From Cyanomargarita calcarea GSE-NOS-MK-12-04C (GTDB lineage Bacteria; Cyanobacteriota; Cyanobacteriia; Cyanobacteriales; Nostocaceae), in NCBI GenBank assembly GCA_019359595.1, contig JAHHGZ010000016.1:62001-126000 (forward strand): a stretch of DNA of 64,000 nt. The letters are read 5' to 3'. Within the stretch, counting starts at the first letter, position 1, and each line of letters begins with the position of its first letter. A model generated the notes under the pieces. That model was given only the letters and a program-made list of their open reading frames with translations. It was not told the origin of the DNA and searched no databases. Position numbers and translations under genes: made by a program. This document shows positions 44,366-53,581 of this stretch, piece after piece.

Positions 44366-45325
44366 ATGCTCAAATTTTACCAAAAACTAGCACAAACCTT
44401 AAAACAAACTTCCTTAGTCCTAGCCACCATCACCCAGACCAAAGGCTCCGTACCCAGAGAAATCGGCGCAAAAATGTTCATTTGCCCTGATGGTACAACA
44501 TTCGGAACCATAGGCGGAGGCGCTGGAGAAGCAACAATTATTAACAAAGCTTTGCAAATATTACAAACAGGTGAAAAGCAATTTGTAGAAATTGATTTAT
44601 CAGGCACAGCGCAACGAGAAACCCAAGGTATTTGTGGCGGCACAATGCAAGTATGGCTCGAATTATGGTCTGGAAGTGAAGCTATCATATTAGTTAATAA
44701 AATTTTAAATATCTTAATATCTAGCGATCCCGGAGCAATCATTACACCCTTTGATATTGATAAGAAGCCCTACTTACAAACTGCACATATCCCCAATTCC
44801 CCAACCCTAGAAAATAACGCTCTCATTGAACCCTTATTATCACCACCAACACTGTTAATTATTGGTGCGGGACATATTGCTGTTCCATTAGCTCAGATAG
44901 CCAAAATCGCCGGGTTTCAAGTTATTGTACAAGACGATCGCCTGAATTTTGCCACCAGAGAAAGATTTCCCGATGCATTACATATACTTGCTCAACCCAT
45001 CGCTAAAATTGAGAACATCTTAAATAAAATTCCCGATATATATGTGGCTTTAGTGACTAGAGGTTATTTACAAGATTTGGATGCTTTACGACTCTTGGAG
45101 AATAGTCAGACAAAGTATCTTGGCATGGTAGGCAGTAAAAAACGAATTCATACTGTTTATCAAATACTGAAAGATGAAGGTTATTCTCAAGAATTGTTAC
45201 AAAAAATTAACGCACCTATAGGCTTGGATATTGGCGCTTTAACTCCAGAAGAAATTGCTATTAGTATCTGTGCAGAAATAATTAAAGTTCGTCGGGGAGG
45301 AAGTGGGATATTGCTTCTTGAATGA
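44366..45325 (+). CDS. xdhC: XdhC/CoxI family molybdoenzyme maturation factor
   Basis: XdhC binds molybdenum cofactor, guides its sulfuration and inserts it into xanthine dehydrogenase. The 319-residue protein has the N-terminal XdhC-CoxI domain (LVLATITQTKGSVPREIGAKMFICPDGTTFGTIGGGAGEA and GICGGTMQVWLE) and a C-terminal Rossmann domain (TLLIIGAGHIAVPLAQIAKIAGFQVIVQDDR, YLGMVGSKKRIHTVYQIL, PIGLDIGALTPEEIAISICAEIIKVRRG). It follows the molybdopterin subunit by 326 bases of repeat DNA. Confidence 0.92.
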   Translation: MLKFYQKLAQTLKQTSLVLATITQTKGSVPREIGAKMFICPDGTTFGTIGGGAGEATIINKALQILQTGEKQFVEIDLSGTAQRETQGICGGTMQVWLELWSGSEAIILVNKILNILISSDPGAIITPFDIDKKPYLQTAHIPNSPTLENNALIEPLLSPPTLLIIGAGHIAVPLAQIAKIAGFQVIVQDDRLNFATRERFPDALHILAQPIAKIENILNKIPDIYVALVTRGYLQDLDALRLLENSQTKYLGMVGSKKRIHTVYQILKDEGYSQELLQKINAPIGLDIGALTPEEIAISICAEIIKVRRGGSGILLLE

Positions 45326-45608
45326 AGGAAGAAGGAAGAAGGAATTCGGGAGTTTTAGGACTTAGTTTTTTAACTGCTTCATCGGCATTCTCCCAGAGGA
45401 ATATAGTTCTTAGGAGTTATACACACAAGTCGTTGTTTTTTTCCTTTCTTTCTTTTCTGAAAAGAACGAACCTTTAGATTAGGAATTTTAGGACTATCTA
45501 AAATTTATATAACTCTTGTGCGAGTTTACCGACCTCGATGGTCTAGCACTGGGCTGCGATACCCGATTGCGTGTAAGTTAAATGTGGAACAGATCATAAT
45601 ATTGAAAA

Positions 45609-46208
45609 TTGAGTAACTTTGCGATTATCTTGGCTGCAGGTACTTCTAGCCGCATGGGTACTTGTAAAACTTCTCTACCTTGGTACAAAGATAAAACATT
45701 ATTATCTTATCAATTAGAAAATTGGTTGCTATTTGATTTTATACCTGTGGTAGTATTGGGCTTACACAACAGTGAAAAGCAAAGAGAGTGTAATCCCGGT
45801 AGTATAGTTGTGATTAACGATAATGCCAATGACGGGAAAACAAGTTCTATTCTGTCGGGACTACAGCACGTTCCTAAAGATTTTGAAATGTTAGCAATTT
45901 CTGCTGTTGACCAACCTAGAAATCCTAAAATTTATCGGGAACTTGTAAAAGCCCACAAAGAAAATTCGGCACTGATTACTGTGCCCAGATATCAAGCCAA
46001 AATTGGGCATCCATTATTGTTTGCAAATAAAATGCGATCGCACTTAGAAAGTATCCGCGAAGAAACGTGGGGTTTGCGTCAAATTATCCGAGATTTTTAC
46101 TCTCAAATTGAGCAGGTAGAGTTTGATACAACGTCTGTTATTCTAGATATCAACACACCAGAAATTTATCAGAAAGAATTGAGTAATGTCATCAACAGAG
46201 AACAATAA
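45609..46208 (+). CDS. MobA/MocA-like molybdenum-cofactor nucleotidyltransferase
   Basis: 199 residues from a TTG start. The N-terminal FAIILAAGTSSRMGTCKTSLPWYKDKTLLSYQLENW is the nucleotide-binding motif of the MobA-like NTP transferases. SAVDQPRNPKIYRELV carries the metal-binding Asp, and IGHPLLFANKM follows. Such proteins attach CMP (MocA) or GMP to molybdopterin. Xanthine dehydrogenase-family enzymes often use the cytosine dinucleotide form, so a MocA role fits the operon, but the sequence does not decide between the two. Confidence 0.85.
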   Translation: MSNFAIILAAGTSSRMGTCKTSLPWYKDKTLLSYQLENWLLFDFIPVVVLGLHNSEKQRECNPGSIVVINDNANDGKTSSILSGLQHVPKDFEMLAISAVDQPRNPKIYRELVKAHKENSALITVPRYQAKIGHPLLFANKMRSHLESIREETWGLRQIIRDFYSQIEQVEFDTTSVILDINTPEIYQKELSNVINREQ

Positions 46209-46249
46209 ATATATTACCTTTCTGCCTTTTTTCTGTGTGCTAAATCAGC

Positions 46250-47071
46250 CTAACAAGTTACAAGGGTTGAAGTCAGACTGAGTTGATATTCTTTTCGCCA
46301 AGATTGGGGAGGTAAACCGTGGTGTTGACGAAACTGCCTTGAGAAGTGACATGCATTTTGATAGCCTAATGATGTCGCAATTTGTGAGATACTTTGGTCT
46401 GTATCGCAGAGTAATGACCGTGCAGCCAGCATCCGCCGTTTAACAATCCAGTTATTAATACTCTCTCCTGTCTGCTTTGCAACTCGGTTGGTTAAGTAGG
46501 CAGCCGAGTAACCAACAGCATCAGCGACATCGCACAGGGTAATACCTTTATCAAAATTGGCTTCAATGTAGTCGAAAATATCTTTCAGCTGGGGAAGTGT
46601 GGGAAAGAATGGCTCGGGTTCTACTGATGTTGTACATACTGATTCTGAGTTGGCATTGCATTTAGCAGTGTACCAATATTCAAAGAGATTTTGCTTGTAC
46701 AGTCGGCTGGCGATCGCTCTCAACAAATCTTCAACGGTAGCGGGTTTGGTGAGATAGTCATCTGCTCCCAATTCCATGCCTTTGCGAAGAGATGCTTTAC
46801 TATCGCAACCTGTGAGAAAGATAAAAGGAATAATCGAAGTCATCGGATATTGACGCAATTCAGTTAAAACACTGTAACCATCCATATCCGGCATCATAAC
46901 ATCGCAAATTACGAGGTCAGGTAAATGCTCTTGGGCTTGACGGATACCAACAAGACCGTTTTCTGCACCTATGGGATCAAAGCCTTCAGCTTCCAGACCA
47001 TCTAAGAAGATGTTGCGAGTAATTGTGTCATCTTCTATGACGAGAATTTTTTTAGACAATTCTTGGATCAT
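46250..47071 (-). CDS. Response regulator with AraC-type output domain (scytonemin-locus regulator)
   Basis: 273 residues. The receiver domain spans about 1-125 with phospho-acceptor Asp57 in LVICDVMMPDMDGYSVL, Thr in FIFLTGCDSKAS and Lys in YLTKPATVEDLL. The C-terminal pair of AraC-type helix-turn-helix motifs reads GYSAAYLTNRVAKQTGESINNWIVKRRM and ISQIATSLGYQNACHFSRQFRQHHGLPP. Its histidine-kinase partner lies upstream on the same strand. By position it matches the two-component pair next to the Nostoc punctiforme scytonemin genes, so control of scy expression by UV or stress is likely. Confidence 0.9.
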   Translation of the reverse strand: MIQELSKKILVIEDDTITRNIFLDGLEAEGFDPIGAENGLVGIRQAQEHLPDLVICDVMMPDMDGYSVLTELRQYPMTSIIPFIFLTGCDSKASLRKGMELGADDYLTKPATVEDLLRAIASRLYKQNLFEYWYTAKCNANSESVCTTSVEPEPFFPTLPQLKDIFDYIEANFDKGITLCDVADAVGYSAAYLTNRVAKQTGESINNWIVKRRMLAARSLLCDTDQSISQIATSLGYQNACHFSRQFRQHHGLPPQSWRKEYQLSLTSTLVTC

Positions 47072-47345
47072 TTTTCGTTATTTGAATGGGTGTGAATAAG
47101 TGAATGCAATTACTAATACTAAGGGCGAGAAATATTAGCGACAAATAGAAATAAACTAGATAGAGTGGTAATTTTTATCTTTCCTTTGCGTTCTTTGTGT
47201 CCTTCGTGGTTAAACATAAATATTTTGTTGAACCACGGAGAACGCAATAGGCGTGAACGCCTTTGGTAGGAGGACGCAAAGAATAAGGGTATTTTAGTTC
47301 CACCAAGACGCAGGCTACTTCTAACTCCTAACTCCTTTTAAACTT

Positions 47346-49271
47346 TCATAAAACATTTGGTAAGGTAATAGTAAACATAGTCCCTATACTAATTTCACTT
47401 TCTACATGAATTTTACCGCCATGTAAGTCCACAAGCATTTTGACAATTGATAATCCCAGCCCGGTACCAGGTATATGATCAACATTACTTCCGCGAGAAA
47501 ATGGGTCAAATATTTGTTGTTGGTCTACTGCCGGAATCCCAATTCCTTTGTCTTTAATTTTAAAAATTGCGTCTTGATTTTCAAAAGTGAGTTCAAATGT
47601 GACAACGCTAGCCGCAGGAGAGTATTTTACCGCATTTGAGAGCAAATTTGTAAGAATATGCTGCAACAATTTTGGATCAACACGAGCGCTTATGCAACTA
47701 GCTTGATTGTCGAAATAAATTATTTTTTGATTGTCCGTCAAAAACTGCATTTGTGCGACAATATCAAAACAAAAGCGAGCTAAATCCAGTTCTCTGGGTT
47801 GACATTCTAATTTTTCGGCTTCTGCTTTACCAAACAATAAAATATCATCTAGCAACTGACTAATTTGTTTAACAGCATCTTGAATTAAGTCTAGATAGGA
47901 GCGATTTTTCTCCTCAGTCCATTGACGACTATTACGTCTGAGCAAATCAGCAGAGAAGGAAACAACATTCAGCGGAGTACGGAATTGATGGCAAAGCATA
48001 GAGACAAAACGTTCTCTGAGTTCGCTAAGTCGTTTTGCTTGATCGAGGGCATGACGAACTTCTGATTCTGCTCGTTTATAGTCGGTGATATCGATTGCTG
48101 TTATCAGTTCGACTGGCTCATTTCCGGTGAAATCCTGCCCTTGGTCAAGTATCCCCACTGTACAAGCTAACCAAGATTCTGTTCCGTTTTTTGTGACAAT
48201 CAACATCTCCTGATATTGACAAAAACTTCCTCCTTCTTGCTTGTGAACCTGCCTGCGCCTTTTATATTTAATTAGTTGGTCAAGATTAAAATTAGATAAT
48301 AGTTCTCTTCTTGTGTATCCCGTGAGGATCTCAGCGGCTGGATTGGCGTAACAAAGATTTTTACCTTGAATTAGGAAAATACTTGCTTCTGTAGTTTCTG
48401 CTAAAGTGCGAAATCTCGCTTCGTTTAATCGCAGTGCTTCTTCAGTTTTACGCGATTCTGTAATATCCCAAATACTCCAAACTCTACCGATAATTTTGTT
48501 ATTTAATCGCTGCGGTTCCGAATAGTGGGCAAAGATTCTGCCATCTTTTAATTCTAATATGTCATAACTCTCGCGATCGCTTTGACTTGGCATCTCCCAA
48601 ACAGCTTCCAGAAAAACTTGCGGCTGTTTGACTTGGCTTTCAAAAAAAACCTTTGCTCTATGACATTTTCTAGATAACTTCACTTCCTTAGGCAGTCGCC
48701 ACATATCTAGAAATCTTTGGTTATAGCAAAGGATTTCTCCCTCAAAGTTGACTGCAAGTATGCCATTAGAAGTACATTCTAAGGTAGAACGTAACAAAGC
48801 AACTGACGCTTCCAGCTCCGACTCTGTTTGTTGCAATTCCTCCTTGATATCTTCCGATTCATCCGCAGCTTTTCTCCGGGCAAACCCACAGCCAAATTTT
48901 ACACCTTGATATTCTACATACGTAATAGTAACGTCTACTATAAATACTCGACCATTTTTTGTTTGGTAACGCGATTTACAGTTCAAAGAACCCTGAGATT
49001 TAATAATTCCCCATTGCTCTAACCAAATATGTGTTAGCAATTCTATATCTATATCGTGCAACGTCATAAAGAGTAATTCCTCACGGGAATACCCAGTCAT
49101 GTTGCAAGTTGCATCGTTAATATAGAGAAATTCTGCGTTTTCTCCTATACAAAAGGCGGCATCTGTTGTTTGATTGATGAGTAACTTTGCAAATTGAAGC
49201 TCATCATCTAGATGTACTTGTGATTGATTTGAGTCAATCAACATAAATTTGTTGAAATTCATAGTTGCCAC
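47346..49271 (-). CDS. PAS-domain sensor histidine kinase (scytonemin-locus sensor)
   Basis: 641 residues and no membrane segment, so a soluble sensor. Three PAS-like modules occur: LINQTTDAAFCIGENAEFLYINDATCNMTGYSREELL near 30-130, LLRSTLECTSNGILAVNFEGEILCYNQRF near 158-270, and RTLAETTEASIFLIQGKNLCYANPAAEILTGYTRREL near 290-400. The HisKA helix has His428 in FVSMLCHQFRTPLNVVSF. The ATPase has NLLSNAVKYSP, KDKGIGIP and GTGLGLSIVKMLVDLHGG. It is divergent from scyA by 842 bases and 274 bases upstream of its regulator. Confidence 0.9.
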   Translation of the reverse strand: MATMNFNKFMLIDSNQSQVHLDDELQFAKLLINQTTDAAFCIGENAEFLYINDATCNMTGYSREELLFMTLHDIDIELLTHIWLEQWGIIKSQGSLNCKSRYQTKNGRVFIVDVTITYVEYQGVKFGCGFARRKAADESEDIKEELQQTESELEASVALLRSTLECTSNGILAVNFEGEILCYNQRFLDMWRLPKEVKLSRKCHRAKVFFESQVKQPQVFLEAVWEMPSQSDRESYDILELKDGRIFAHYSEPQRLNNKIIGRVWSIWDITESRKTEEALRLNEARFRTLAETTEASIFLIQGKNLCYANPAAEILTGYTRRELLSNFNLDQLIKYKRRRQVHKQEGGSFCQYQEMLIVTKNGTESWLACTVGILDQGQDFTGNEPVELITAIDITDYKRAESEVRHALDQAKRLSELRERFVSMLCHQFRTPLNVVSFSADLLRRNSRQWTEEKNRSYLDLIQDAVKQISQLLDDILLFGKAEAEKLECQPRELDLARFCFDIVAQMQFLTDNQKIIYFDNQASCISARVDPKLLQHILTNLLSNAVKYSPAASVVTFELTFENQDAIFKIKDKGIGIPAVDQQQIFDPFSRGSNVDHIPGTGLGLSIVKMLVDLHGGKIHVESEISIGTMFTITLPNVL

Positions 49272-50113
49272 CCATTGCTTTTGACGAACTGCAATAAAAT
49301 CGTTAATAGATTTTTTCTGCTGCGTTTATTCCTTCATTCCTTAAATTTAGATTATCAATATTTTAGTTAACAAAATGTAACTTTACAAAATCTTTAATCT
49401 TTTTAGAATGACTTTTAATTCATATTTACTTCCCTTTCTATCTGAAAACAACAAGATAAGTTTTTGTGATTAGACAATCACCAATGCAGATAGAAGTTAA
49501 ATTATTTCAATTTATTTCTTCATGCATCTAATCATGAAACAATTACATATCGCATCTGTCAAAAGAAATACTGGATATTTATTCCCATTAGTCAAACTTT
49601 TTTTGTCATCTACCCAAAGAAGTAAAAAATGTTAAGTTACATGGTCATTATACATACAAAACCAATATATAAGAAGAATTGTGCGGTGACCTGATTACAC
49701 TCACTGCGCTCCTTTTTTTTCAGTAAGAAAAAAGTATAATATAAAACAAAATGATTGAATGAATAGGTAGTTGCATATCCTAATAACTATCGAAAGGTAG
49801 AAGTTAAAAGAATTTTCATGATGAGCTTTCCAGGCGTCAGGCGCAGCATAACTAAGAGCAAAAAAATAGACAAGCTAATCAAAAGATTATGCATTGCATC
49901 TGCGTATGGGGTTCGGTACTCTTGTTACCAGAAGCACAAGATTTATTGTTTTGCTTGGTAATAAGAATTTATTGTTTGGTATTGAATAAAAAGCCGCAAC
50001 TTACTATTTTTGCTGAACTAGCCGGATCGGAAATTTTACGAAGAGCTCAAGTGTCGCCACGACAACAACGCCAGCTAAATGGCATCCTCTACAAAAATCG
50101 GAAAGTATAACCA
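49272..50113. other. 842-base divergent region upstream of scyA
   Basis: AT-rich DNA between the sensor kinase and scyA, probably carrying both promoters and regulator sites. A 73-codon frame at 49889-50110 ends 3 bases before scyA, but it is unrecognised and has no ribosome-binding site. No clear direct-repeat operator was found by eye. Confidence 0.45.
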
Positions 50114-51931
50114 ATGACTAAAAACTATAGTGCATCGACGACCCCCATTACCACTGAGCCATACCGAGGATTAAAAAAAGACAGCTTTATAGAACATAAA
50201 GCACCTAAGATAAACAACATTCCGCGATCGCTGACAGTTGCGGATGCTATCGCCCAAATGTTGGAAATGTTAGGAATCCGTAATGCCTTCGGGGTTGCGG
50301 GTGGTGCAATGGCGAGTGTTTGGGGGGCTTTGTCGAATAGCGAAATACAGGTACTGAACTTTCGCCATGAAAGCGGAGCAGCATTTGCCGCAGCGGAAGC
50401 CTATTTTGCGAGCAATAATCCTACGGTAGTCTTTACAACAGCCGGACCGGGTATAACGAATGCCCTCACAGGCTTGTTTGCAGCCCGTGGAGAAGGTGCA
50501 AAAGTTATTTTCTTATCAGCTTGCACCTCCGCCGCCCAACGCGGTAAGTGGGCTATTCAAGAAACCAGCACCAACACGTTACCCAGCGACGGAATTTTTA
50601 CCTCCGGAACCCTGTTTAACTATGCAATTACAGTTGAATCTGGGGCACAGTTACCGCAAATATTTCGGAAATTAGCCCTGGGTTTATCGCAACCAGGGGG
50701 ATTTGTGGCGCATTTGAGCGTACCTACCGCCATCCAAACTAGCTTGATGGATAGTATTCCACAACTGGGTGTTGCATATCCAACTTTAGCGCCATGCGAA
50801 CAGGCTATAGCTAAATCTATCGAATTGCTTTCCGAAGGTCCCTTTGCTATTTGGGTGGGGTTTGGTGCCCGTAACGCTGCGAACGAAATTTTGGAATTCG
50901 CAGAGAAAACCGGTGCAGCAGTGATGTGTTCTCCTCGTGGTAAAGGCATCTTTCCTGAAAACCATCCTCAATTTGTTGGTGTCACAGGTTTAGGCGGTCA
51001 TGGTTCTGTCATGACATATATGCAAGAACAAACCCCGTTACGTACACTCGTACTGGGGACAAGACTTGGTGAACCCACATCATTCTGGAGTCCGGCTATG
51101 GTTCCTAGCGGCGGTTTCGTTCATGTAGACTGCGATCCCGAAGTGCCAGGAGTCGCTTATCCATCATCGGAAACCTATCCAGTGCAGTCTGATATTAAAG
51201 CTTACCTGCAAGCCTTGCTGAAGCATTTGCCACAAGACTTTCCTGCTTCAACTGCTTTGAATTTACCTCGTCCTGAACGCGAAGCGGTTCAACCAGCAGT
51301 GAATTCTCTGGTGCGTCCAGAAATATTGATGGAAGCAATTCAGAAAGTCATCGTTGAGGGTAGCGACGCTGTGGTCATGGCAGAGTGTGGAAACTCCTTT
51401 ACATGGTCAACACATCTACTGAGCTTTGCTGATACAAATCGCTATAGAGTGAGTACTGGTGTTGGAGCAATGGGTCATGCAGTCACCGGAGTAGTCGGTG
51501 CGGCACACGCTCGCAATGGTAAGGCTGTAGCTATTGTTGGTGATGGCGCAATGCTGATGAATAATGAAATCAGTACCGCCGTTAAATATCAGATTCCCGC
51601 AGTTTGGATTGTGCTAAATGATTCTCGATACAATATGTGCCATCAGGGCATGAAAATGTTGGGAATGACAGGTGCAGATGCAACTATGCCAGAGACAGAT
51701 TTTGTGATGATTGCATCTGCAATGGGTGCAACAGGTATCCGTGTTGAGCGAGAGTCAGATTTAGAAGCGGTCTTATCCAAAGCGATCGCATCCGATATTC
51801 CATTTGTAATTGATGTGATGATCGATCCCGATCGTCCGGCACCTTCCAAAGGACGCAATCAAGGTTTGGCTGCTCAAGGAGTTAAACAAAATTTATCTGA
51901 AGTTAAGCATATTTCTTTCCCATTAGTTTAA
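50114..51931 (+). CDS. scyA: ScyA, thiamine-diphosphate enzyme of scytonemin biosynthesis
   Basis: ScyA is an acetolactate-synthase-like enzyme that couples indole-3-pyruvate with p-hydroxyphenylpyruvate to a beta-keto acid. The 605-residue protein has the three-domain ThDP fold: IRNAFGVAGGAMASVWGAL and NFRHESGAAFAAAEAYF (catalytic Glu near 86), a central domain (IWVGFGARNAANEILEFAEKTGAAVMCSPRGKGIFPENHP), and the ThDP/Mg motif GDGAMLMNN near 476 with LNDSRYNM at its end. It heads the scy operon, with scyB 185 bases downstream. An ordinary acetolactate synthase is the alternative, but the context settles it. Confidence 0.93.
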   Translation: MTKNYSASTTPITTEPYRGLKKDSFIEHKAPKINNIPRSLTVADAIAQMLEMLGIRNAFGVAGGAMASVWGALSNSEIQVLNFRHESGAAFAAAEAYFASNNPTVVFTTAGPGITNALTGLFAARGEGAKVIFLSACTSAAQRGKWAIQETSTNTLPSDGIFTSGTLFNYAITVESGAQLPQIFRKLALGLSQPGGFVAHLSVPTAIQTSLMDSIPQLGVAYPTLAPCEQAIAKSIELLSEGPFAIWVGFGARNAANEILEFAEKTGAAVMCSPRGKGIFPENHPQFVGVTGLGGHGSVMTYMQEQTPLRTLVLGTRLGEPTSFWSPAMVPSGGFVHVDCDPEVPGVAYPSSETYPVQSDIKAYLQALLKHLPQDFPASTALNLPRPEREAVQPAVNSLVRPEILMEAIQKVIVEGSDAVVMAECGNSFTWSTHLLSFADTNRYRVSTGVGAMGHAVTGVVGAAHARNGKAVAIVGDGAMLMNNEISTAVKYQIPAVWIVLNDSRYNMCHQGMKMLGMTGADATMPETDFVMIASAMGATGIRVERESDLEAVLSKAIASDIPFVIDVMIDPDRPAPSKGRNQGLAAQGVKQNLSEVKHISFPLV

Positions 51932-52116
51932 GCGGGAATACCATTTTGAATTTTAGAGGATGTTTATAATGTTAAAGAAAACCGGATAGTGATGCATATC
52001 AGTAAGCACAAGTATTTCCGGTTTCTTTCCTCCTCCCCTTTACTTATAAACACTCTCTTCAAATCAAAAAATCAAGTCTTTCATCAATTAGCAATCCATA
52101 GAATTAGGAGACAGAA

Positions 52117-53184
52117 TTGAATCTTTTTGAAACTGTTACAGAAATGGGTCATGAACAAGTGCTTTTTTGTCATGGGAAAGACCCAGACATTAAGGCAATA
52201 ATCGCCATTCACGACACAAGTTTGGGTCCCGCAATGGGAGCAACCAGATTATTACCTTATATAAGTGAAGAAGCCGCTTTAAAAGATGCACTTCGTCTCA
52301 GTCGCGGCATGACATATAAGGCAGCTTGTGCTAATATTCCTGTAGGGGGAGGGAAAGCAGTAATTATTGCCGATCCTGCTAATAAAACTGATGACCTGTT
52401 GAGGGCATACGGACGTTTTGTTAATAACCTCCAAGGACGTTTTATTACAGGTCAAGATGTCAATTTAACCCCGGAAGATGTCAGAACAATCAGCCAAGAA
52501 ACTAATTATGTAGTCGGGGTTGAGGAAAAATCTGGCGGTCCCGCTCCGATAACAGCAAGGGGAGTATTCCTCGGAATCAAAGCTGCTGTAGAATTCAAAA
52601 ACCAAACCCAAAGACTGGATGGCGTAAGAGTTGCTGTGCAAGGTTTGGGCAATGTCGGCAAACATTTATGCCAACTTTTACACGAGGATGGTGCCCAACT
52701 ATTGGTGGCCGATGTCAGTTCAGAAAAAACAGAGGAAGTAAAGCGTTTATTTGGAGCAACAGTTGTTGAGCCAGAAGAAATTTACTCGGTAAACGTTGAT
52801 ATTTTTGCTCCTTGCGCTCTTGGGGGAATTTTAAATAGCGAAACAATTCCTCGCATTCAAGCAGAGATTATTGCTGGATGTGCAAATAATCAGCTTGGTC
52901 AAGAGCAAATACACAGTCATATGTTGCGAGAAAAAGGAATTTTGTATTGCCCAGACTATGTGATAAATGCTGGAGGGCTAATCAACGTTTATAATGAAAT
53001 GATAGGTTATAACGAAGAAAAAGCTTTCAAACAGTTAAATAATATTTACAATACATTGTTGGAGATTTTTGCTAGAGGAGAACAGCAGGAAATTACCACT
53101 AATTTTGCTGCCCAACAATTGGCAGAAGAACGAATTATGAAAGCGAGAAAACTCAAGAATCAGCCGATAGCTGTGAGCTGTTAG
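52117..53184 (+). CDS. scyB: ScyB, tryptophan dehydrogenase of the Leu/Phe dehydrogenase family
   Basis: ScyB oxidatively deaminates tryptophan to indole-3-pyruvate with NAD+. The start is a TTG with TAGGAGA upstream. The 355-residue protein shows DTSLGPAMGATRLLPYISEEAALKDALRLSRGMTYKAACANIPVGGGKAVI (catalytic Lys in GGGK and the preceding MTYK), GRFITGQDVNLTPEDV, and the NAD-binding VAVQGLGNVGKHLCQLLHEDGAQLLVADV, then FAPCALGGILN and YCPDYVINAGGLINVYNEM. All are classic for Glu/Leu/Phe/Val dehydrogenases; the scy context gives the substrate. Confidence 0.94.
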   Translation: MNLFETVTEMGHEQVLFCHGKDPDIKAIIAIHDTSLGPAMGATRLLPYISEEAALKDALRLSRGMTYKAACANIPVGGGKAVIIADPANKTDDLLRAYGRFVNNLQGRFITGQDVNLTPEDVRTISQETNYVVGVEEKSGGPAPITARGVFLGIKAAVEFKNQTQRLDGVRVAVQGLGNVGKHLCQLLHEDGAQLLVADVSSEKTEEVKRLFGATVVEPEEIYSVNVDIFAPCALGGILNSETIPRIQAEIIAGCANNQLGQEQIHSHMLREKGILYCPDYVINAGGLINVYNEMIGYNEEKAFKQLNNIYNTLLEIFARGEQQEITTNFAAQQLAEERIMKARKLKNQPIAVSC

Positions 53185-53581
53185 TCGTTACAAATGAAGG
53201 AAGAAGTAAGGAGGAAGAAGTAAGAAGTAATAGCTAGTACAACACGGCGGAAGGAAACAAATCACCCATTCATAGTGTTGGTAAAGGGATAAGGAGGACA
53301 AGGGAGAAAAGGGGAATAAAAATGGTTGGCAGACTTACGTCGTAATGTACTAGTAAAAAATGAGCCTTATGAGTTTAGAGCTTCAGTCAAAAAAAAGATG
53401 TTTTTTGACTTGAGTGCAACGTTAGCCTTCCTTCGCGCAGGCTTCCGAAGGAAAGCGGCAGGAAATGCTAAAAAACAGCGTCCTTGTTTCAATCCCACAT
53501 GAGTGCCCATGTGGGTACTTCTTCCTTCTTCCTTCTTTCTTCGTTACTTAGGGATTGCCACTTTCAACAAAGGATTAATCA
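53185..53581. other. scyB-scyC spacer with repeats and a hairpin
   Basis: 397 bases. It contains GAAGGAA/TTCCTTC heptad tracts in opposite orientations at both ends (about 53191-53225 and 53518-53540), a TTCGCGCAGGCTTCCGAAGG palindromic repeat near 53442 and the hairpin at 53494-53515. No gene. Confidence 0.5.
53494..53515. repeat. Hairpin CCCACATG/CATGTGGG between scyB and scyC
   Basis: Perfect 8-bp arms with a 6-base loop, preceded by TTGTTTCAAT. The upstream GTTTCAATCCC looks superficially like the start of a cyanobacterial CRISPR repeat, but there is only one copy. It may be an intra-operon terminator or processing signal. Confidence 0.5.

Noticed and set aside
45330-45608. Possible molybdenum-cofactor riboswitch between xdhC and the nucleotidyltransferase gene
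   Set aside because: Some short inverted repeats are present, but no match to the known Moco RNA motif could be made by eye.
49889-50110. 73-codon frame ending just before scyA
   Set aside because: No Shine-Dalgarno, unusual composition in the first half and no known counterpart in scytonemin clusters; a leader peptide is conceivable but unsupported.
53483-53515. GTTTCAATCCC followed by a hairpin, resembling a cyanobacterial CRISPR repeat
   Set aside because: Only one copy, no spaced repeats and no cas genes nearby.
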